Part shown: positions 28,801-40,327 of the stretch, one piece after another
Position numbering within the stretch: the first letter of the stretch is position 1
Layout of the letters: every line of letters starts with the position of its first letter
DNA from: Bacteroidota bacterium
Lineage (GTDB): Bacteria > Bacteroidota > Bacteroidia > AKYH767-A > OLB10
Assembly (NCBI GenBank): GCA_016714535.1
Contig: JADKDR010000017.1
Location: 3,047-67,046, forward strand
Direction of reading: 5' to 3'
DNA: 64,000 nt
The notes under the pieces: model-generated
Databases searched by the model: none
What the model saw: only the letters and a program-made list of their open reading frames with translations
What the model was told of the DNA's origin: nothing
Made by a program: the position numbers and the translations under genes

Positions 28801-30250
28801 TTGGTTGCATGCGCATTTCTTTTGCAAGATCTTCGGTCATCACATAATCGGTGCCATACTTTTGTGCAAACTTTTTTACCACATACAAAGGCGATTCATC
28901 ATTAATGCTTTGTATTTTTTTAAACCGATTCTCGCTGAAGTAATTTGCCGATTCAATTCGCATTTTACTTTCACCCTGTCCCGAGCCCATTTTCATATCA
29001 ATTATGGGGTCATCAATTTTCCAGGTAAGTTCTTCCAGATAAATATCAACATCATGATACGAATCGAAAAACGGACTTTGTTGCGCACCACGAGTATCAC
29101 GTATTACCGTAATTTTTTTATCCTTATTAATGTATTTGAAATTTGTGCCGGGATGCACAATGCTATCCAATATACCCGGCAAGGAATCAACCTCCCAGTA
29201 GATGCAGATGGACGCATTTTCGCTGGCTACACGCTCTGGCGTGATGAGAAAAGATTTGGATGAGGCTACAAAAAATGGCTTATCTTTTCTTTTGAAAATA
29301 AGTTGCGCATTCTGCACATCATTTCCTGCTCCAATCATTTTGCTACCCCTCATGTCAAAGCCTCCTTTATATTCCGCATCTTTAATTAAGTTGGTTATTT
29401 CTATCTCTCTGGTATAACTTTGGAAGCGTGGGTACGAAGCATTGTCTGTATCGCTGTTAGCAATAATTTTATCGAGCATAAGCCCTTGCAGTACATTCGA
29501 AAAATATTTTTATGATAAAAGCTCACACTGTCGGCAGTATAATCCGAACCGGTCATGTCAATGGTGTAAGTGGAAAGATCGCAGTAAACATCAGTTGGCG
29601 AAAGACCAGCGCGTTCCCAGGTAATGCGGGCTACCCGTGCCTCGCCACAGGCGAAGGTTGGGATAATACGCTCCGAGGTTTTTTAAAATAAAAGAGCTGT
29701 CGCCTTTAGCATAGCATTGTAAGTTTAGCGTTGGATATACTATTTTGGGTAGTGAGTCAAATTCAAATGAATAGTTTGTGTTATCTGCAGCCCAGCGTAC
29801 CGAATTACTTTCGTAGAGGGAATTTTTTGCAAAGAATACAAAGCAGTTTTCAATAAAATCGCTGAACTTACGCATCGTACCTAACGATGATTTTTCGAGC
29901 GCAAGATGCCAGTTCTTAAAATCGGTAGGTGTTTTGCCGCCTTCGGCAAAACCAATAAGTGCGCGCATGTAATTTGAAAAATCCGGATTGGGTTTCAATC
30001 TTTTTTTAAGCATCAGGTTGGTAAAGTCGTAAATGTCCCTTTGCTGTGCCGGTGTAAATCGCCCTTGTTCCCACAAGGGTAAAAACTTATCCATGATATC
30101 ATCTGCCTCTTTCTTAATTCCCAATTCAAGAAATGCCTGCATTTCTTTGGGAAACTTAACTGCATCGGGTGTAAAGCTTTTGATAGATTGGGCATGCACC
30201 ACCATAGTCATCCAGATGAGCAGCAGCCCGGTAAATATTGAACGTATCAT
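25857..30250 (-). CDS. Giant exported protein of unknown function (~1460 aa, frameshifted)
   Basis: Signal peptide (MIRSIFTGLLLIWMTMVVHAQ) at 30250, then a helical N-terminal domain (~170 residues) and a very long beta-rich region full of short strands with D-x-Y/F and G-x-G turns. The protein is readable in four pieces. Joins are needed near 29637 (into the frame GEARVARITWERAGLSPTDV), near 27350 (YIST to ALQDSLRWNSPWLNY) and near 26490 (AVWK to NLENDSIKIDAVLDLDF). I do not recognise the family. The beta-rich body and lack of a membrane anchor or sorting domain suggest a periplasmic or outer-membrane-associated structural protein. Length is far above the window average. Confidence 0.75.
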
Positions 30251-30570
30251 ATTTTTATATTCAGAATAGAGATGTGACTCCTATTGAAAAGCCTTTGTTA
30301 CAATTAATGCCCTCGCGTTATTTAGAAATTTTTGATTTTAATTCTTAAAAAAATTAGAACTCAATTTGACTAAATACAATATGCCCTAATTGTGAAGCAA
30401 GCATCAACAGTATGCAAATTAATATTAAAATAACCGTTAACATTCAACTTTAACGAAGTTGTACATAGATTGTGAAAAACTTTTTATTGGCCATTTTTTG
30501 CATGGCCTTGTCTCAGATGCAGCATAGAAACCTATTTGGGCATATCGTTTTAGCATAGGATAAAAAAATA

Positions 30571-30595
30571 AGGCCACTTACTTAGAAGGTGGCCT
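30571..30595 (-). terminator. Terminator of the T9SS propeller gene
   Basis: AGGCCAC (30571-30577) pairs with GTGGCCT (30589-30595); on the minus strand the stem is followed by TATTTTTTTAT. Confidence 0.75.
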
Positions 30596-30619
30596 CAGCG
30601 AAGTGCTATTTATTTTACC

Positions 30620-30636
30620 GGTCATGCTTTGCATGA
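30620..30636. repeat. Small hairpin GTCATGC-TTT-GCATGAC
   Basis: Perfect 7-bp inverted repeat with a 3-base loop just after the stop of the 30645-31934 gene, next to the stronger terminator; may be part of the same termination region. Confidence 0.5.
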
Positions 30637-30644
30637 CTGGCTTA

Positions 30645-31934
30645 TTATTGTTTTGTAAATCTGAAAACAGAGGCGTTTTTGTTTTCAATAGAAACCGTGT
30701 ATATACCCGGTGCCAAATGGGCAATTGAAATAAACGGGTCTTGCTCATTCAATTTTTTAGTAATTAAATTTTTTCCTGTCACATCACATACCGATACCGT
30801 TACATTATTGGTAATGCCGTTTATCTTGATTACATCACTAGCCGGATTTGGAAATAAGGAATATGAATTTTCAACACTTTCATTAATAGAAATAGCGCCT
30901 GTATAATCTATAACGATGGTGCCCGGTGATACAGAAACAAAAAATGAATCTATCATACCTCCGGTTGCATAGTCATAAATGTAAACCTGGCCATAGTTGA
31001 CAAAGTCGGTGTTGCCGCTATAGAGGTAATTATTAACCTTATCGAAAGCCATTCCATAAATGGATCTGTTTACACTTAAAGTAGTGGTGGTGCTTTGTTG
31101 ACTCAAGTCGAATTTCTTTATTGAATTTTCGCCCATTACCTGATAAGCAATTTCACCCTGAGTAGGCGAAAACACGCTCGATGCACAGCCGCTGCTCACG
31201 TTGAGTTTGGTGGTTTGGGGCATTTGATTTACTAAATCTAAACTACTAACAGAGGCATTGGTGAAATCTAAATTATTAAGCGTCACAATTTGATTGTTCG
31301 TTTGGTCTAGTGCCAAATAATCCGGATTCAACCCATCTGGCCCAAGGTCAATTTCATTAACATAGGATTGTAAGTTTAAATCGACCACACCAATTTTTCC
31401 TACATAGTTGGGAAAAAAGAATGCATTGTTGAGTGCAATGTAAGCTTTGTCATTTTTCACGGCAATTCCTTCGCATGTAAAGGCAGGACCTGTCATATTA
31501 TTCAACTCATATATAAAGGCAAGATTGTTTTTATCATAAACCTGAAAATAATTATTTGCAAGGCCAACATCGCCACGTGTACATAGTAATTGATTGTTCC
31601 ATACATCCATTTTACGAATACCATCTATGGGAGTAAAATGTGTTTGCGTATGGTTAGTTTTATCAAAACGATAAATACCATCTGAAGCTGCTATGTAAAT
31701 TACATTTCCTTCAATAATTAAGTCAGAGGCAAATTGGGCATTGGCAAAAGTGGCAAAAGTGGTATAGTTTTTTGTTATCGGATTATAATAGCCTGCGCTG
31801 GGTGCAGTTACAATGGTGCTCGTATTCCAATCATAGTATCCCTCGTTAAGCACATATACATTTTGTACGGTTAGCTGTGCATGTGCTGCTAGTGCTATTA
31901 AACATGCAAATAATAAAGAGGCAATTTTTTTCAT
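30645..31934 (-). CDS. YncE-like beta-propeller protein with T9SS sorting domain
   Basis: 429 residues. Signal peptide ...CLIALAAHAQ, then a seven-bladed propeller of YncE/DUF5074 type, with blade ends such as GNVIYIAASDGIYRFDK, NDKAYIALNNAFFFPNY and NNYLYSGNTDFVNYGQVYIY. A sorting domain follows (SLFPNPASDVIKING, then APGIYTVSIENKNASVFRF). Related proteins in Bacteroidota are often cell-surface factors near nutrient uptake systems, but no TonB receptor is next to this one. A strong terminator lies downstream. The ligand is unknown. Confidence 0.86.
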   Translation of the reverse strand: MKKIASLLFACLIALAAHAQLTVQNVYVLNEGYYDWNTSTIVTAPSAGYYNPITKNYTTFATFANAQFASDLIIEGNVIYIAASDGIYRFDKTNHTQTHFTPIDGIRKMDVWNNQLLCTRGDVGLANNYFQVYDKNNLAFIYELNNMTGPAFTCEGIAVKNDKAYIALNNAFFFPNYVGKIGVVDLNLQSYVNEIDLGPDGLNPDYLALDQTNNQIVTLNNLDFTNASVSSLDLVNQMPQTTKLNVSSGCASSVFSPTQGEIAYQVMGENSIKKFDLSQQSTTTTLSVNRSIYGMAFDKVNNYLYSGNTDFVNYGQVYIYDYATGGMIDSFFVSVSPGTIVIDYTGAISINESVENSYSLFPNPASDVIKINGITNNVTVSVCDVTGKNLITKKLNEQDPFISIAHLAPGIYTVSIENKNASVFRFTKQ

Positions 31935-32239
31935 TTTGTTTTGTTATGTTTTTTGTGCAAATGTATAAACACACTTAAATTAACCTAAATAAAACCTTTT
32001 TTTTTCAATTATTAACTACACGACTATAGTTTCAGGCCTATTTGTTTGGAGAGATGTTGAAATTATCGAAGTTCAGTTTAACAAGGATTTGGGTTACCAT
32101 GTTTTTAATTGCTGCTTATTATTTTTGAGGCAAAAATTTCAAATAACCCGAATGTTGAGTTTAGGCTGTAAAAAAAGCATATCATGCTTATTGATGGAAT
32201 TTTGTCAGATAAGGCGATGGATTTACTTTATAAAAATAT
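31935..32239. other. Intergenic region, possible degraded gene start
   Basis: 305 bases between convergent-side ends. A short plus-strand frame from ~32055 reads LSKFSLTRIWVTMFLIAAYYF, a membrane-helix-like sequence that resembles the start of membrane proteins, but it stops at once and the other frames stay open only briefly. No functional gene is supported. Confidence 0.35.
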
Positions 32240-33270
32240 TTACAATTTATCAAAATCCAAACGGGCACTGGCTGCAATATTCTGGCTTGCAAAACTTTTC
32301 GATTTAAGTTTATAATAGCCTGCAATAGCAATCATGGCAGCATTGTCGGTGCAGTATTCAAAAGGGGGAATAAATACATTGAGATTAAGCGCAGCGCCCG
32401 TTTCGGTCAAGCGGCTTCGCAGGTAGCTGTTAGCCGAAACTCCTCCAGCAATTGCAATATCGCTCACGTTATATTCTTTGGCGGCTTTAATAAATTTATC
32501 GAGCAAAATTTCGACAATCGTGTGTTGTACCGATGCGCATATATCATCACGGTTACTTTCAATAAAGTTGGCATCGGCTTGTTGGTTTTTATTAATAAAG
32601 TTGAGAATGTTTGTTTTTAATCCACTAAAACTAAAATCGAATCCGGCAATGGATGGTTTGTTAAAAGTAAACTTAAGAGGATTTCCTGTCTTGCCATATT
32701 TGTCAATTAAGGGGCCACCGGGGTAGGGCAGGTGCAATATTTTACTCAACTTATCAAACGCCTCACCGGCAGCATCGTCTAAGGTTTGGCCAATTATCTC
32801 CATGTCAAAATAATCGCGCAGCAAAACCAATTGGGTATGTCCGCCTGATACGGTAAGGCACAGAAAAGGAAACTGTGGAGTACGGTCATCGCTATTTTTT
32901 TTAATAAAATGAGCAAGAATATGAGCCTGCATGTGATTTACTGAAATAATAGGAATGTTTAGTCCCATGGCCATTCCTTTGGCAAAACTGCTGCCTACGA
33001 GCAACGAACCCAACAAGCCGGGACCTTGCGTAAATGCAATGGCTGAGAGCTGTGACACTTTGATGCCTGCACTCTTCAAAGCTGCTGTTACTACTGGTAC
33101 AATATTTTTTGGTGCTCGCGCGATGCCAGCTCCGGCACTACACCTCCATAAGCTGCATGTACACTTTGATTGGCTATAACATTGCTCAGGATGCTTTCAT
33201 TACGGCATACCGCAGCCGATGTTTCGTCACACGATGATTCTATTGCCAGTATGTAATTCTCGTTAACCAT
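32240..33270 (-). CDS. tsaD: tRNA N6-adenosine threonylcarbamoyltransferase (frameshifted)
   Basis: Catalytic subunit of the t6A synthase that transfers the threonylcarbamoyl group to A37 of ANN-decoding tRNAs. The N-terminal frame reads ILAIESSCDETSAAV and YGGVVPELASREHQ. The rest reads QLSAIAFTQGPGLLGSLLVG, the metal-binding NHMQAHILAH and SGGHTQLVLL. The join requires one more base in the T6 run at 33105-33110, giving HQKNIVPVVTAALKSAGIK, which is exactly the expected family sequence. Because tsaD is essential in most bacteria this break is most likely a sequencing error. It is divergent from tamB, a common arrangement in Bacteroidota. Confidence 0.94.
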
Positions 33271-33347
33271 ATTTTGCAAAACTAATTAATGCCTAGCTCA
33301 TTCAAAAATGAACCGCTAAATTGTACTTTAGCCAACCGTTTTAAAAA

Positions 33348-36300
33348 ATGATTAGGAAGGTTTTACGCATAATAACAGGTTTGCTGCTAACAGTACTTTT
33401 ATTGTTGGTTTTTCTTGTTGTTGCAATACGTTTTCCTGCCGTACAATCGTTTGTAGTTAACAGGGCAGCATCTTACCTTAGTAAGGAACTAAAAACAACT
33501 GTTTCTATAGGCTCGGTCGATTTCCAGCTATTTCGCAATTTTATTATCCGCGATTTATATGTTGAAGATGAAAAAAGAGATACCCTTGCCTACATTCCAG
33601 TTATAGAAGCTAAAGCCAGTGTGTTTTCTATTGCCGATAGCCGATTCGTTTTTGACAATGTGACTTTAGCCGATGGAGTTATCAATGTGAAACGTTTTAA
33701 AGAACGGAAGGGCTTAAACCTCGATATAATAACAGACTATTTTGCAGGGGGAGATACAGACACAAGCTCTAAGTCGAAGGTTGACTTCCGTCTGCAACGA
33801 ATTCAATTAGCTAACATGCGCTTTCACTATCGCGACTTGCGCCATGATGGCCATACACCCTGCGTAGATTTTGATGACATACGCATTGATAGTCTTTTTG
33901 TAGATGCTGATCATTTTAATTTTGATGATAGCACAACATTTCATGTAAATAATATTTCCCTTAAAGAACACAAGGGATTTCGTATTTCTGGTTTCAAGTC
34001 AAATACGGTCATAAAAGATAATGAGTTTACCTGCAACAATCTCCAGATAATTTCGCCCCAAAGTAATGTTGCCGGGCAACTTACCTTTTTGTTTAATGAC
34101 TGGGAAGACTTTGATGATTTTATTGATAGTGTCAATATACGCTCTTCTTTTGCTAACACCGTAGTATCGTCAAATGATATCCAATATTTTGCAAAGGAAT
34201 TATTCGGGCTTGATAAGTCGGTCACATTTGAAGGTACGGTAAAGGGAAAGGTTCCAAACCTTCGCGGAAAAAATATTAAAATTACCTACGGCAACCAAAG
34301 CTTGATAGCTGGTAATATCAGTTTGAATGGTTTGCCAGAAATAGAGGAAACTTACGTAGATGCCGATTTAAAAAATCTGGTACTGAGTTATGACGATGTA
34401 GCACGCATTCCATCCTATCCATTTTTAGAAAAGAAGAAACTTGAAATACCATCATGGCTTGTGCCTTTAGGTACCGTAAATTTCAAAGGCAAATTTATCG
34501 GGTATCTTCAGGACTTTGTTACCTACGGCACTATTAAAACCAAGATAGGGACCATTGTTGCTGACGTGAATCTAAAAACAGGAACATCGCTCGAGCGTTA
34601 TAGTGGTAACATACAGGCAGTGGATTTTGATTTGGGTAAAATGTTTGATGCCTCAAACGTTATTGGCGCTACTTCGTTCAATTGTAAAATAGATGGTCAA
34701 TCATTTGACATTGAAAAAGTGAACGGAAAAATTGAAGGGCAAGTGGACTATATAGACATATACGGTTACCGTTATTCTAATCTTGAAGTAGCAGGTGATG
34801 CATCCAAAAAGTTGTTTAATGGAGCAGTGTCTATTAATGAAGAAAATATTTCGCTCGACTTTAACGGGAAAGTTGATTTTACTTCCGAAACCCCACAGTA
34901 TAACTTTAATGCAGATGTGGCGCAACTTAAGCCGGTAGCATTGCAATTATTTAAACGCGATCCAACATCAGCTTTTAGCGGCAATGTAACGCTTAATGCA
35001 CGCGGCAAAAACATAGACGATGTAATTGGCTCCATTCAGATAAGCGACTTTACTTATTCTGAAAAAGAAAAATTAATTATTGCCGACAATATTCTCTTCA
35101 ATTCGGAAATGGAAAACGGTTTGTACAATATCAGTCTTAATAGTGATGTAGCCAATGCCAAGTTTAGAAATGTACGTAAACTTAGTACCGTTTTTATTAC
35201 ACTTTACAATACGATAACAAACTATGTTCCTACTATTAAGCCAATTCCAAATAAAGGAGAAAAGGAAAATTGCCAATTTGAAATAGTAGCTAAGAATCCG
35301 CAACCCGTGTTAGATATTTTTGCTCCGAGTATAAAATTAGCGCCCAATGCTACAGCATTGGGAAATGTAAATACCCACACGAACGAAGTCAATATAAATG
35401 CTTATGGAGATGTATTTCAGATTGATGATAATAGATTTGAAGATATTAAGATAAGCGGAAATAGTAAAGAAGGCCGATTTTACTTTACCAGTACAATTGG
35501 AAATTTGTTTTTGCGCGACAGTTTGCCTATCGATCATATTACCATAGCAGGGCAATCGGATAATAAGAGCTCGTTTATAGACTGTCGTATTCATGATTTT
35601 GATACTGCCACCAATAAACTTTTATTAGCATTTGACACCGAATTTCTGGATGGTGGAATAGCAAATATTACAATCAATCCTTCCAGCCTGATTAAAGTAG
35701 ATACGCTAATCTGGAAGGTGGCTAAAGAAAACAAGATAAAATATTCTCAAGCTGGCTGGCTATTCGAAATGGTAGAATTAAAAAATAACTATAACCATAT
35801 GCTTCGCTTAGATGGAGTAATAAACAGCGATCCGGAAAATTCATTAAAGTTGAATTTTAATGATTTTGATGTGGCACCACTTAATAAAATTCTCTATGCA
35901 TATGATTTACAGTTTGGTGGTATAATTACCGGGCGTGTTGATTTATTCAGCCTTGCTGCAAAGCCGCGACTCGATGGCGATATACAAATTCGTAATTTTT
36001 CTTTTTTCAACGACTCGGTAGGCGATGCGCATGTGTTAGCCGATTATGATTCAAATAAGGATAAAGTAAATTTGAAAGGTGAGGTGCTTCGAAATGGAGA
36101 TAGCAGCATAGCGTTTAATGGATTCTATCAGATTAGCGAGCGAAGCGATTTTTTGGATTTTGATATCCGCGTGCAGAAGTTGAACTTAAGTGCCTTGCAA
36201 CATTACTTTAAAGGAATTGTAAGCGATTTGCGAGGAAAGGGCTCGGGCAAGCTGCGCTTATATGGTGATCCTGCCGAGCCATTTATTACCGGCAATGCAC

Positions 36301-37782
36301 TTTTGCAAAAGGCTTCATTTAAGGTTGATTACCTTGGAACACGCTATTCCTTAAGCGATGATATCGATTTTAAAGAAGACTACATCGGTTTTGATAATGT
36401 AAAATTGAATGATATTAATGGAAGCGAGGCAATAGTGGATGGAAAATTATACCATCGTTTTTTCGACAATATGTCGTTTGATTTAAATATAAACGCAAAA
36501 AAGTTTCAAATGCTGAACACCACCATAAAGGAAAACGACTTATATTATGGAGAAGCTTACGGTACCGGGAAAGTTAAAGTAGGCGGCACCCCTGACCTTA
36601 TGCGTATGGAATTAACCATGAAGACCGAACGGGTATCGCCCAAAATTTTTACCAAAATTAATATGCCTCTTTCATCGCCTGAAGAAATCAGCAATGATGA
36701 ATACATTACTTTCATAAATAAGAATCCTGCTACAAATGTGGTGCAAGCTAATGCCAAACGCATTCCTGTAAAAATTGAAGGGTTCGATCTTGATTTTAAT
36801 ATAACTGCAAATACAGAAGCAGAGATAAATCTTATTTTTGACGAAAAGGTTGGCGATGTTATTACAGGCCGTGGCAATGGCAATATTAAAATGTCGATAA
36901 GCCCCGATGGTTTATTTTACATGTTTGGCGATTACAACATAACGCAGGGAAAGTACTTTTTCAGTATGCAAAACCTGGTTGGCAAGCCATTTGAAATAGT
37001 GTCAGGCAGCAACATACGCTGGAACGGAAATCCTTACGATGCAAGCATTGATATTAAAGCAAGGTATGAGAAAATGGTAGGGCTATATGATTTATTGCAG
37101 GATACAGCTTCGTTTCGTAGCAGGCAAAATGTGTATGTAATACTCAATTTGAAAAATAAATTATTTAGCCCCGAAGTTTCATTTGATATTGAAGTGCCTG
37201 GTGCCGATGCTAATCTTGAATCGCTTATACGAAGATATATTAATACTGAAGACGAAAAAAACCGACAGGCCATGAGTATTTTATTTTTAAATAAATTCAG
37301 TGTTCCCGAAGATATTAAACAAACGCAGGGGTCAACCTTAATATCGAATACAACCAATGCATCCAGCAGCCTTACCGAGTTTTTGAGCAAGCAATTGAGC
37401 GATTGGGTTAGTAGCCTTGGCCGCGAAGTGGATCTCGATATAAATTTAAATTATACGCAAGGTGATGCTATCACACCTGAGCAATACAATGTGTTGCTTC
37501 AAAAAATTATTGAATGACCGCATCATAATTAGTACCAATGTTGGCCTTGGCACAGGCACATCTGTTAATAATACTTCGGGTAATGTGGTAGGAGAGTTTA
37601 ATATTGAATATCTGGCAAGCAAGGATGGCAATTTCAGGATTAAAGCCTTTAATAAATCCAATATCAATAATATTTATAGAGTCAATCAAGCGCCCTATAC
37701 GCAAGGGGTGGGTTGGTTTTATCGAAAAGATTTTGACTCGTTTGAAGAATTGTTAAAAAGAAAGAAAACTACATTAAAGTAA
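33348..37782 (+). CDS. tamB: TamB / DUF490 translocation and assembly module protein (frameshifted at 3' end)
   Basis: About 1475 residues. An N-terminal membrane anchor (IITGLLLTVLLLLVFLVVA) and AsmA-like start (LKTTVSIGSVDFQLFRNFII) lead into a very long beta-groove region, ending in the DUF490 (TamB C-terminal) domain with GDYNITQGKYFFSMQNLVGK and VNLDINLNYTQGD-like sequence. The last ~85 residues are in another frame; reading the A6 run at 37501-37506 as A5 gives NVLLQKLLNDRIIISTNVGL and the usual TamB end with FYRKDFDSFEELL. It spans the periplasm and is thought to help outer-membrane protein assembly or lipid transport between membranes. rsmE follows after 3 bases. Confidence 0.92.
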
Positions 37783-37785
37783 CTC

Positions 37786-38508
37786 ATGAACTGGCCTGAT
37801 CTCCCTGTATTTATTACGGACCATTTTAACGATTCCGAAGTCATGCTTCGCAAAAGTGAGGGCCATCAGGCTACAAAAGTACTGCGCCTTAAACCGGGCG
37901 ATGCGCTAATTGTAACAGATGGCTTTGGCAAGGCAGCTGTTAGTAATATTCAAAGCATAACAAAAAATAGCGTGTTTGTGATACCCCACTATATGCTTGA
38001 AAGCAACAGTGCTTGTCAGTCAAAATTGCATATTGCAATTTCACTTCTGAAAAATACGGAACGATTAGAATGGTTTGTGGAGAAAGCAGTAGAGTTAGCT
38101 ATAGATAGAATTACACCTTTGCATTGCCAACATACAGTGAAAACAAATTTGAGAACCGACCGTTTGCAATCGATAATCGATTCTGCTTGCAAGCAATCGC
38201 AACGCGACCGGTTTCCAACATTAAGCCCACTTACAAAATTTGAAAATTTTATTTCTGAAAAAACTAACGACACCAAGCTAATAGCTTGTTGTTTGGATGC
38301 GAAACCAAAATTTGCGCTTAACAAAGTACTTCCTGCTAATACCAATACCACCGTAGTTATTGGTCCTGAAGGAGATTTCTCGCAAATGGAAGTAGAATTG
38401 GCGCAAAAGCATAATTTTGTAGCGGCATCATTTGGTGATGCACGCATGCGAACTGAAACAGCAGGATTATTTGCTGCAGCTTATTTTTATTCGATTAATT
38501 GTTTTTAA
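37786..38508 (+). CDS. rsmE: 16S rRNA (uracil(1498)-N(3))-methyltransferase
   Basis: 240 residues. The N-terminal PUA-like part is followed by a SPOUT (trefoil-knot) domain with the diagnostic VVIGPEGDFSQMEVELA and the closing strand SFGDARMRTETAG. It methylates U1498 in the small-subunit decoding centre, using S-adenosylmethionine. It starts 3 bases after tamB, so the genes are probably cotranscribed. Length and motifs are normal. Confidence 0.95.
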   Translation: MNWPDLPVFITDHFNDSEVMLRKSEGHQATKVLRLKPGDALIVTDGFGKAAVSNIQSITKNSVFVIPHYMLESNSACQSKLHIAISLLKNTERLEWFVEKAVELAIDRITPLHCQHTVKTNLRTDRLQSIIDSACKQSQRDRFPTLSPLTKFENFISEKTNDTKLIACCLDAKPKFALNKVLPANTNTTVVIGPEGDFSQMEVELAQKHNFVAASFGDARMRTETAGLFAAAYFYSINCF

Positions 38509-38512
38509 TAAT

Positions 38513-39148
38513 ATGAAACGACTTGTTTTATCCTTGGCAATTGCCACAATTGCACTTAATGTAAACGGACAACGCACAGCACGCTTCGAGTCGAGCAGTG
38601 TAATTGGCGGTAGTGCCGTACCTTATAGTGATATTAAAGCTTTTTTTGCCGTTATTGATAGTGGTAGTATCGGCAGTAATTATTTTACTATTTATTTTGA
38701 AATCCCTGATTCTTGCGAAGAACTTGGATTACGCACATTTAGTCCTGTGCCCCAATTAACATCGCCTAACAGGGGTGACCTTAGTACCGAAAATTATTTT
38801 GAACGGAAAGTGCTTTGGGACAAGACATTTGACCCCGCTATTAAATTATATCGCGCTGCTAATTACAAACCACAAAACCATGCTGTAAATAAGGAGTATG
38901 CCTGGCAGATTGTTGGCAGTAATGATGATAGCAAAGAAATGCCCACACAACCCAATATGAAAAATGGCAATGCGCTTGTTCGGTTAACTGCTAAATCGCG
39001 GCTGATACCTCCCGGGTTGTATAATGTTGTTATTGGCGATAACAAAAATACAAACTGGTTTGGCTCGTTTATGCTTAATATAGGTGTAAATGCTCACTGG
39101 CAGGGCTTTTGGATGGGCACCGACCTCGGACTAAAACCTCAATATTAA
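38513..39148 (+). CDS. Exported protein of unknown function
   Basis: 211 residues from the ATG at 38513, which begins a signal peptide (MKRLVLSLAIATIALNVNG). The mature part is beta-rich with conserved-looking stretches FTIYFEIPDSCEELGLR, VLWDKTFDPAIKLYRA and PPGLYNVVIGDNKNTNWFGS. I do not recognise the family. It sits in a run of housekeeping genes (rsmE upstream by 4 bases, DUF4286 downstream by 12), so it is likely in the same operon. Confidence 0.75.
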   Translation: MKRLVLSLAIATIALNVNGQRTARFESSSVIGGSAVPYSDIKAFFAVIDSGSIGSNYFTIYFEIPDSCEELGLRTFSPVPQLTSPNRGDLSTENYFERKVLWDKTFDPAIKLYRAANYKPQNHAVNKEYAWQIVGSNDDSKEMPTQPNMKNGNALVRLTAKSRLIPPGLYNVVIGDNKNTNWFGSFMLNIGVNAHWQGFWMGTDLGLKPQY

Positions 39149-39160
39149 AAAGCTGTAACT

Positions 39161-39469
39161 ATGATTATATACAATGTTACAATCAATATTGACTACAGTG
39201 AACATCATGCATGGCTCCAATGGATGAAGCAGGAGCATATTCCCGATGTATTGAATTGCGGGGTGTTTACCGAGGCACGTATGGTAAAAGTAATAGTCGA
39301 TGAAGAACAGGGTGGCGAAACCTATTCGGTGCAATATACCTGTGGTACCATGGCCGATTATGAACGCTATGTTGATAATTTTGCCAAAGCAATGCAAGCC
39401 AAAGCTGCCGAAAAATTCGGAGGAAAGTTTGTAGCATTCAGAACACTATTACAAACGATAGACCTGTAG
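39161..39469 (+). CDS. DUF4286 family protein
   Basis: 102 residues with the family pattern: MIIYNVTINIDYSEHHAWL, then a W-M-K-Q-E-H-I-P-D-V segment and SVQYTCGTMADYERYVDNFA. DUF4286 adopts a ferredoxin-like ABM-type fold and is widespread next to rsmA (ksgA) in Bacteroidota, as here. No function is established. Confidence 0.88.
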   Translation: MIIYNVTINIDYSEHHAWLQWMKQEHIPDVLNCGVFTEARMVKVIVDEEQGGETYSVQYTCGTMADYERYVDNFAKAMQAKAAEKFGGKFVAFRTLLQTIDL

Positions 39470-39553
39470 TAGTGGTTTTTTATAAGGTTTAATCAGGTGT
39501 ACAATTCCATTTTTAATAACTTAGTTCTTTTAACATAATCAATACTCAATAGC

Positions 39554-40318
39554 GTGCAGGTAGCTCCGAAAAAATCGTTTGGTCAACATTTTCTTAAAGA
39601 TGATGCTATTGCATTTGCAATAGCCGATAGTTTTGGAGAAGAAGAATTTGATACAGTTGTAGAAGTGGGGCCAGGCAAGGGCATTCTTACCAAGCATTTA
39701 TTTACAAAGTATGGTAATAAATTGTCGGCAGTTGAAGTGGACGAAGATTCCATATCATATTTGCAAACCAATTATCCGGCTTTGGCCGAACGAATTATTT
39801 ACAACGACTTTCTGCAAATAGATTTGAGTATTTTCAACTCAACCAAGATAGCCGTTATTGGAAATTATCCATACAATATATCTACACAAATCATTTTTAA
39901 AGTTTTGGATTATAAGGATTTGGTTGCCTCTTGCGCAGGTATGTTTCAGTTAGAAGTTGCCAAGCGAATATGTGCTGTGCCCGGCAACAAGGATTATGGC
40001 ATACTTAGCGTGCTTGCTCAGGCGTGGTATAATTGTAAGTTAACCATGACTGTACACGAACATGTATTTGAGCCACCACCCAAAGTAAAATCCGGTGTTA
40101 TACTTATGGAGCGCAATTCAGTAACCAAATTAAATTGCAATGAGGCACAATTTAAGACTGTTGTTAAAGCAGCATTTAATCAAAGACGAAAAACACTGAA
40201 TAATGCGTTAAAGAGTATAAATGTTAATCACAAAAAAATTCCCTATGCCGGTTTGCGGGCCGAGACTTTGTCTGTAAGTCAGTTTGAAGAACTTACCAAT
40301 GAGTTGTATTCTAAATAA
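39554..40318 (+). CDS. rsmA: 16S rRNA (adenine(1518)-N(6)/adenine(1519)-N(6))-dimethyltransferase
   Basis: 254 residues. The N-terminal KKSFGQHFLKDDAIAF is diagnostic; the SAM-binding motif I is VVEVGPGKGILTKHL, and the catalytic motif IV is GNYPYNIST (NLPY in most members). C-terminal helices include FNQRRKTLNNAL. It dimethylates two adjacent adenines at the 3' end of 16S rRNA (kasugamycin sensitivity). The GTG at 39554 is used as start; no ATG fits. A PorE-like gene follows 9 bases downstream. Confidence 0.96.
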   Translation: MQVAPKKSFGQHFLKDDAIAFAIADSFGEEEFDTVVEVGPGKGILTKHLFTKYGNKLSAVEVDEDSISYLQTNYPALAERIIYNDFLQIDLSIFNSTKIAVIGNYPYNISTQIIFKVLDYKDLVASCAGMFQLEVAKRICAVPGNKDYGILSVLAQAWYNCKLTMTVHEHVFEPPPKVKSGVILMERNSVTKLNCNEAQFKTVVKAAFNQRRKTLNNALKSINVNHKKIPYAGLRAETLSVSQFEELTNELYSK

Positions 40319-40327
40319 AGGAGCCGA

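Larger units (their letters stand above)
30251..30644. other. Intergenic region; only terminator hairpins seen
   Basis: 394 A+T-rich bases between two minus-strand genes. Apart from two hairpins near its right end nothing was recognised. Confidence 0.6.

Noticed and set aside
32055..32240. Possible start of a membrane protein gene on the plus strand
   Set aside because: Only about 20 codons are readable before stops in all frames and the match to any family is by eye only.
33091..33279. Programmed ribosomal frameshift in tsaD
   Set aside because: The shift occurs at a simple A6/T6 run like those in many other genes of this window; no slippery site with a downstream structure was seen.
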